Assembly (NCBI GenBank): GCA_031761405.1
Contig: JASEVX010000017.1
Location: 11,233,200-11,297,199 of the forward strand
Direction: 5' to 3'
Origin: Serripes groenlandicus
Lineage: Eukaryota > Mollusca > Bivalvia > Cardiida > Cardiidae
DNA length: 64,000 nucleotides
Made by a program: the position numbers and the translations under genes. Position 1 is the stretch's first letter; every line of letters starts with the position of its first letter. This document shows, in pieces, positions 57,719 to 64,000 of this stretch. The notes beneath the pieces are model-generated. The model saw nothing but the letters and a program-made list of their open reading frames with translations. It did no database searches and had not been told where the DNA came from.

Positions 57719-57899
57719 GCAACCCTCTTCCACATACAACCAATCTGCAGCGGATGACATCTTGGCAAAAAATATGAAAATAAAAGTAAAATATTTGAAT
57801 GGAGTTGAAAAAGAAGAAATTGCTCATTTTGTCACAATGATTTCAAAAGTTGTCTGCTGCAGACATGTCAAAATGTGTCTGTATGAGGACGGGGGTTAA
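57719..57899 (-). mobile_element. TTAA-MITE
   Basis: CAACCCTCTTCCAC left end; right TTAA shared with the next copy. Confidence 0.68.
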
Positions 57900-58124
57900 C
57901 CCTTTCCGACTTATAGACGCACTCTGATGCCTCTGCAGCAGACGACTTTTGAAAACAATATGACAAATAGAGAAATTGCTCATGATGAGCCATTTCTCCA
58001 TTTGCCACAATGTTTTTAACTCTATCCATTGACTACATTATCATTTTTTAGAGATTTTTCAAATTTTTGCCTGGATGTTTTCAAAGTTGTCTGCTGCAGA
58101 TTTCTGTCTGTGGGAAAGGGTTGA
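57896..58124 (+). mobile_element. TTAA-MITE
   Basis: Left TTAA shared; right GGGAAAGGGTTGA; core GCTCATGATGAGC. Confidence 0.8.
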
Positions 58125-58160
58125 AACGGATGAGAAATGTAATATGGTCAACGTCTTTAG

Positions 58161-58271
58161 AGCAACAACTGGTGGAGACTCATAGAAATTTTCTCCTTAC
58201 AGTAATTCATTTTATTGCATCTGAAAACATTCCAACTTTAGAAAACATTCTGGGAAGTGGAGATCTTGCTG
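58161..58271 (+). CDS. Possible internal exon, unidentified gene
   Basis: Open stretch after acceptor GTCTTTAG encoding QQLVETHRNFLLTVIHFIAS then ENIPTLENILGSGDLA. It reads like a helical protein segment and precedes a weak donor GTCATT. A MITE inserts at TTAA 58276, so the donor sits against the element. I do not recognise the protein and it may be chance. Confidence 0.3.
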
Positions 58272-58275
58272 GTCA

Positions 58276-58506
58276 TTAACCCTTTCTCACATACAACAAA
58301 TCTGCAGCAGACGACTTTGAACATATTTTGTCAAAACAACGAAAATCTCCATAATTGTCATGGATAACCTATGACAAAAAGTGGAAAACATTGTGGCAAA
58401 AGGAGAAATTGCACGTTTTGTGCATTTTCTTCTTTTGTCACTATGTTTTCAAAAAGGTATCTGCTGCAGAGGCGTCAGAAAGCGTCTATATGAGGGAAAG
58501 GGTTAT
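58276..58506 (-). mobile_element. TTAA-MITE
   Basis: TTAA left, TTAT right; touches the donor of the candidate exon at 58161. Confidence 0.82.
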
Positions 58507-58949
58507 AAAACCCACAAATTATTATAATTAACAAGCAAATGCCTCAAAGGGCCCCCTTTAATTGAAAACCACTTATTAGACTTGAAAGAAAGAAGCTACT
58601 TTTAAGTGACAGAAATATTGAGATATTTTACAGTTCTCTTTAGTTTTATAAAGAGCTGTAAAATATACTGGACTTTGGTTTTTATTTTAGTATAAAAGTA
58701 CATACTTTTTAGTTCCCCCATAAGTGAACTGTCACTGTGATATAACTCAAAAACTGTTGAAAATGGTTTAAACCCAAGTAATGATACAGAACCCATCAGT
58801 TTATGACAGTTGGACAATTTTGTTCATGTCGGTACTTGATCTCAGGTTGTGTTCGGATTACTTTGATCTCTTTGTGTTGTACATGTTTGTTTGTATCTTC
58901 ACCTGTTCCCAAAGTTTAGCTCGACTTGGTACTTTCTTTTCTATTTTGA

Positions 58950-59150
58950 TTTATTTATACTACGTACAACCTATCTGCAGCAGACGACTTTCAAAAACCT
59001 CTACGCAAGAATATGTTATAACAGTAAGAATATATTTCAAATTCAGTTGAAAATATTGGGTCGAAAGGTGAAATTGCTCATTATCAGTAATTTTTAAAAG
59101 TTGTCCCATGCAGATGCGTTAAAAGGCATCAATATGTGGGAAAGGGTTAA
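58950..59150 (-). mobile_element. TTAA-MITE, left TIR lost
   Basis: ACTACGTACAACCTATCTGC onwards; right TTAA good. Confidence 0.65.
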
Positions 59151-59253
59151 TTATCTTGTGAATGCTTGTTCTGCATATTTTCATGTCTCCGGCCTTGTAG
59201 GGCTTTCTCCTCGGATAATCACATTATAATAAGACCAAATACCGCCATGCCTC

Positions 59254-59452
59254 TTAAACCCTTTCCCTCATATAGATGCTTTCTGACGCCTCTCAGCAGG
59301 CGGCTTTTTGAAAACATAGTGACAGAACGTGCAATTTCTCCTTTTGTCACAATGTTTTCCACTTTTAGTCATAGGTTATCCATTCAATTATAGAGATTTT
59401 CTATTTTTTGACAAAATATGTTCAAAGTCGTCTGCTGCAGAATTGTTGTTAA
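59254..59452 (+). mobile_element. TTAA-MITE, right TIR replaced by the next copy
   Basis: Runs to CAGAATTGTTG, then directly into TTAAACCC of the neighbour; the 13-bp right end is missing. Confidence 0.75.
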
Positions 59453-59675
59453 ACCCTTTCCCACATACAGCAAATCTGCAGCAGACGCATTTGAAAACGT
59501 CTAATAAAAAATATTGGAACATCTCTATTATTGTAGGTATAATTACAGAAAAGATTGAAAACATTGTGGCAAAAGGAGAAATTGCTCTTTTTGAGAATTT
59601 CTCCTTTTGTCACAATGTTTTCAAAAGTCGTCTGCTGCAGATGCGTCAAAATGAGTCGATAGTTGGGAAAGGAAT
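59449..59675 (-). mobile_element. TTAA-MITE
   Basis: Full structure; right flank decayed to GGAATA. Confidence 0.78.
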
Positions 59676-59891
59676 ACTGAGTGATCGAAGTTTAGTTCTA
59701 TCATGTATTCATTTTCTGACTTTCTTGTTATTCTCATAGAGAATATTTCAAAGAGAAATGATAAGTTTATGGCACTTTCTACTTTCTCTGTAAAATTGTG
59801 CAATAGACATTTGATTTGATTTACATTTAACATAGAAAACCTAAATACGAACTGAAGGGTTATTTCATTGAACATGCCCCATATGTTTTAG

Positions 59892-60078
59892 GAATTATGA
59901 TTTTAGTGTGGATAGAATTGAGGCAAATTGTCCTAAATGTATCCATCATGTCTTCTGCTCTGTTCATAAGTTTTCATCTAACTCATCCCTCAATGTTTTG
60001 ATAGAAGAGGTCTTCCAACAATGGGCTTACAGTCCACGGGAAAAGAGAAACATGAGTTATGTTGATATCCCTAGTTAG
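59892..60078 (+). CDS. Possible terminal exon, unidentified gene
   Basis: After acceptor TTTTAG there are 61 open codons ending in TAG at 60076, including CPKCIHHVFCSVHK and FQQWAYSPREKRN. AATAAA follows at 60153. The cysteine and histidine spacing may indicate metal binding, but no family was recognised. Its phase does not join directly to the candidate exon at 58161-58271, so an exon would be missing between them or the two are unrelated. Confidence 0.4.
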
Positions 60079-60152
60079 CTTGTTCTGTTCATTTTCATTT
60101 TCATTTTTTAAATGTGTCACACTTTAAAATTATATTTTAACTTTTCACTTGT

Positions 60153-60158
60153 AATAAA
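60153..60158 (+). terminator. Poly(A) signal after candidate terminal exon
   Basis: AATAAA 75 bases after the TAG of the 59892-60078 candidate exon. Confidence 0.35.
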
Positions 60159-60345
60159 GATTGTCATGGAGTTATAATGTCCATTGGCCACATTAATATA
60201 TACCTGTAGGGAATAAAATGATATATCATACAACGAATAAAATATTATGTGAAGTAAATTCTTGGTTGTGTTTTCCAATGTACAGTAGTAACAAGATCAC
60301 CAAGTATATGCGGTCTGCAATCCAGATTTAAAAGCAAACTAGCAC

Positions 60346-60575
60346 TTAACCATTTCCCTCGTACGACATTTGTGCGGCAGACGACTTTGAACATATTTTG
60401 TCAAAAAATAGAAAATCTCTATAATTGATTGGATAACCTATGACTAAAAGTGGAAAACATTGTGGCAAAAGGAGAAATTACTCGTTTTAGGCAATTTCTT
60501 CTTTTGTCACTATGTTTTCAAAAAGTTGTATGCTGCAGAGACCTCAGAAAGGGTCTATATGTAGAAAAGGGTAAA
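60346..60575 (-). mobile_element. TTAA-MITE
   Basis: CCATTTCCCTCGTACG left end; right AAAAGGGTAAA. Confidence 0.78.
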
Positions 60576-60671
60576 TGTACCTGAAACAATTCAACATTGG
60601 AGATAAAGAGTATCTATATAAAAATGGCAATGAAAGCCCTACTTGAAATTGTAAAATCTTTGACTTCATTA

Positions 60672-61803
60672 TTCTTATTATACCCCCGCAAACGTAGTTT
60701 GAAGGGGGTATACTGGAATCGGCCTGTCGGTCCGTCTGTCCGCAAAATCTGTTCCATTGTACTCCTCCTTCAGTTTCTACCTGATTTACTTGATACTTGG
60801 CATAAATGTTAATCAAAAGTAGTAGATGTGCAAGACGCAAATTTCATGTCCCTGTGTCCTTCACCTTGACCTCTGACCTTGAAATAGGATTTCTTTTGGT
60901 TAAAATCTAATCTGTTGTACTCCTCCTTCAGTTTCAACCTGATTTACTTCATACTTGGCATTAATACTTGACATAAATGTTAATCAGGAGTAGTAGATGT
61001 GCAAGTCGCAAATTTCATGTCCCTGTGACCTTCACCTTGACCTCTGACCTTGAAATAGGATTTTTTTTTGTTAAAATCTAATTTGTTGTACTTCTCCTTC
61101 AGTTTCAACCTGATTTACTTCATACTTGGCATAAATGTTAATAAGGAGTAGTAGATGTGCAACACGCAAATTTCATGTCCCTGTGACCTTGACCTTGACC
61201 TCTGACCTTGAAATAGGATTTTTTTTTGTTAAACTCTAATCTGTTGTACTCCTCCTTCAGTTTCAACCTGATTTACTTCATACTTGGCATAAATGTTAAT
61301 CAGGAGTAGTAGATGTGCAAGACGCAAATTTCATGTCCCTGTGACCTTCACCTCTGACCTTGAAATAGGATTTTTTTTTTTGAAATCTAATCTGTTGTAC
61401 TCCTCTTTCAGTTTCAACCTGATTTACTTCATACTTGGCATAAATGTTAATCAGGAGCAGTAGATGTGCAAGACGCACATTTCACGTTTCTGTGACCTTC
61501 ACCTCTGACCTTGAAATAGGATTTTTTTTCTTAAAATATAATCTGGTGCGACATACTCCTCCTTCAATTTCAACCGGATTTACTTGAAACATGGAAAAAT
61601 GGAGCCGTTTTGTGTGGCATCAGCCTGTCGGTCGGTCGTACGGTCGGTCCAGATAAAAGGAGCCGTTTTGTGTTTGATATCATCTTAGTATTTCTTTTTG
61701 ATACTGATATTCAAATTGTCTGAGTCAAAGATAATACTGTGAGATATAATATGTGTCAGGGGTTGGGGCGGGGGTATTAATCACCTTTAGTGATAGTTCT
61801 AGT
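60672..61803 (-). repeat. Interspersed element R, copy 3 with 158-bp tandem core
   Basis: Reverse orientation: terminal hairpin TATACCCCCGCAAAC...GAAGGGGGTATA at the left, and the element start (reverse of CACTAGAACTATCACTAAAG) at the right. The core is about five units of roughly 158 bp (starts near 60761, 60919, 61090, 61248, 61399), each with CAGTTTCAACCTGATTTACT and TGACCTCTGACCTTGAAATA. Confidence 0.7.
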
Positions 61804-61806
61804 GTT

Positions 61807-62740
61807 TACCTGAGCATGAAGTGCTCGGACGTGAGCTATTGTGATCATATATTGTCTGTCCTGCGTTGTCTGTTAATACTCTAAAGGCTACATTTTAAAT
61901 CTGATATTCATGATAAGTTATTAGAACATACATATCCATCAAATCTTGGACAGGTTCGAAACTGGGTCATTTGAGGTAAAGAAAATGGGTCACTAGGCCA
62001 AATTTAAGGAAATCTTGTTCACACTTTGGAAGCTGCATTTTTAACTTGAGCATGTTAAAGCTTTGAAAAAATAATCGCATTGATGATATCTTGGGGTAGG
62101 TTTGAAAATAGGTCATGTTCGGTCAATATCCAGGTCAATAGCCAAATTTAAGGAAAATCTTGTTAACACTGCATTTTAAGCTCGTCTGCTTTTCGAAGAA
62201 AAAAATACGGGCTTTTGTGATACCCTTGGCGTCTTCACAAAACTTTATCCTTACTTCATGACTCAAAAGCTGTTCAACATTTTCAAATGAAACATGGCAA
62301 CCATGTTCCTAGGAACAATACGCATGTCTATACCTAGTCTCTTAACTCTACCTACAATCATTATTCAGTTATCCCCCTTTATCGACATAGAAAAACAGAC
62401 AAGATTTGGCGTTCGCTTATGGGGATCTTGTTTGCTTTCTCAGCCTTTTAAGAATGTTTGTCTTCATGATATCTAGTCCAAGTTCGAATATTGGATATGT
62501 CAAGTAAAAAACTAGTTCACTAGGCCAAATTGAAAGCAATTCTTGAAAGTCGTATTTATAACTTGAGCATGTTGAAATCTGGTAAGAATGGATATTTTGA
62601 TGATACCTAGGCTAAGTATGAATATGGGTCATATCCAGTCAAAAACTAGGTCACTAGGCAAAATTGAAGGAAAGTCTTGTAAGACACTCTGGAAGCCGTA
62701 TTTTACCTCGAGCATGTTCGTTGTGTTGTTAAATTTTGTA
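61807..62740 (+). repeat. Interspersed repeat H, diverged internal repeats
   Basis: Starts near CCTGAGCATGAAGTGCTCGG. The block GGTCACTAGGCCAAATTTAAG plus AAATCTTGT...CACTTTGGAAGC recurs around 61980, 62120, 62515 and 62647. No coding potential seen. Confidence 0.5.
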
Positions 62741-63096
62741 TTGCCTACCTTACCTGATTGAGTTATTGTGATCACACGGCGCAACTATTTATAGACAATG
62801 GAGGAGCACGTGACCTATTGTTCCCCCAGTTTTCTACCATTGTTTCCATGAAAGTGAAACCAATCTTCACGGAAGTGACACACCTATGTTTTAAAAGTGT
62901 CTCATACTCAACTAGAGGTCAAGTACTGAACATTTCCAGGAAAAAGTGCCTCGGTTGAACTAGAGCTAAGGTATTGCATCTAACTAACTCTTGTTTCTCG
63001 AACTTACCAGCACCTGTCAGATGCTTGCACATGAAAAAGTGTTAACTTTCAAATGGGCTTATAGTAGAAAAAAGCTTATGCTCAATCAGAGCAAAT

Positions 63097-63342
63097 CAAG
63101 GGCTTGGTGTGAAACGGTTGTAACGGAAAACCTATTTTGAAAACCCGGGTTTAGAGGCGATTTTGACCCCTTTGTAAACAATGCAAATTTAGTTGCCATT
63201 GCTCAGAACGAGCAATGGCACCTAAATTTCCATTGTTTACCAAGAAATATTATTAAACGCTTATAAGGACCTTATGGCAAGGTGAATAACCTTGGTAAAA
63301 GAATACCAATTTTAGTTACAACCGTTTCACGCCAAGCCTTTG
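63097..63342 (+). mobile_element. MITE family 2, copy 2
   Basis: CAAGGGCTTGGTGTGAAACG and CGTTTCACGCCAAGCCTTTG ends, the same central hairpin, and about 85 per cent like copy 1 by eye. Confidence 0.75.
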
Positions 63343-63403
63343 AAATAGTCTCTATAATCACATTTTATTAAAAAAACGATACTGAAATGGATACACGGTA
63401 GTG

Positions 63404-63630
63404 AACCCCACAAGGGATCAAACCAAAATATATGTGAACATACAATATACACCCTGAATCGAACTATAAACTGTTCAAATTCTGGTCGGGATCAAACCGA
63501 AATACATGTAAACATATCAACATACACCCTGAATCGAACTATAAACTGTTCAAATGCTGGTCGGGATCAAACCGAAATACATGTAAACATATCAATATAC
63601 ACCCTGAATCGAACTATAAACTGTTTATGA
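63404..63630 (+). repeat. About 75-bp tandem repeat, three units
   Basis: GGGATCAAACCGAAATACAT and ACACCCTGAATCGAACTATA recur three times with near-identical sequence. Confidence 0.75.
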
Positions 63631-63642
63631 ATTTCAGTGCTT

Positions 63643-64000
63643 ATCATGAGCTGAATCTATGCTACTTGACGTTTTTCGATGAAATAGAAAACACTTTGTA
63701 TTGGGCTCACGTGATCTAATTCGCGCCATTTGACAGAGAGGTCGTTATATATTGTGACCTTGCGGGTCTAAATAAGACGTTCTTTTTATGGCGTGTACCA
63801 TTGCTGCTAAAACATCAATGTTTGTACGTGTTGACTATACGGTTACAGCGATCCAGGGAAACCATGGTCACCTTGTTTCAGTAATAGATGTTCGTAAACT
63901 GTTACATTGCTGCTTGCTCTTTCAGGTTTGTTTACAAAAAAATTACATATGAGCCTTCTCATGAGAAAACCAACAGTGTTGACACTGCGTAAAGCATCGA
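63643..64000. other. Window end, nothing recognised
   Basis: Slightly higher GC; CACGTGATCTAATTCGCGCC at 63707 might be promoter-like, but no gene follows in the window. Confidence 0.4.

Overview
Eukaryotic nuclear DNA, probably from a lophotrochozoan and most likely a marine bivalve. Genes are split by long, repeat-filled introns with GT-AG sites. The interspersed repeats (a tRNA-headed SINE ending in GGCGTTAAACCCC plus an ATCA tail, and the ACAAGAGG and GGGGGTATA repeats) look mollusc-like. The organism call is pattern recognition and was not checked against a database.

Layout. (1) About 2-6.1 kb: three exons of a minus-strand gene for an S/T-P-rich protein with a KEN motif. I do not recognise the family. 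(2) 0-21 kb: mostly repeats, including two minisatellites (6.5-7.0 and 8.4-9.7 kb) whose units are copied from the end of the dominant MITE. (3) 21.7-22.4 kb: a hAT-like non-autonomous element. (4) 23.2-26.5 kb: a Ty3/gypsy-type retrotransposon (primer site, gag with an N-terminal helix-hairpin-helix, protease, start of RT). Its frames break more and more often going right. (5) 27,402-35,607: 8.2 kb with no cytosine that I can find, running into a 200-N gap. I read this as an assembly or sequencing artefact. (6) 35.8-36.5 kb: a 70-bp satellite. (7) 38.9-39.4 kb: a decayed MULE transposase-like pseudogene. (8) 41.0-57.2 kb: a complete plus-strand gene for GTP-dependent phosphoenolpyruvate carboxykinase, with promoter, eight exons in consistent phase (656 codons plus stop) and a poly(A) signal. 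(9) 58-60.2 kb: possible exons of a further plus-strand gene. (10) 60.3-64 kb: repeats.

The dominant feature is one family of roughly 230-bp elements with TTAA flanks and CCCTTTCCC...GGGAAAGGG ends, seen about 65 times in the roughly 56 kb of reliable sequence. TTAA plus a CCC-starting inverted repeat suggests a piggyBac-like MITE. Copies nest in each other, share TTAA sites in chains, host SINE and hAT insertions, sit next to PEPCK exons and appear to have seeded two minisatellites. A second family with different ends carries nearly the same central hairpin. PEPCK interconverts oxaloacetate and phosphoenolpyruvate; in bivalves it is also tied to anaerobic succinate metabolism (established knowledge, not shown by this sequence).
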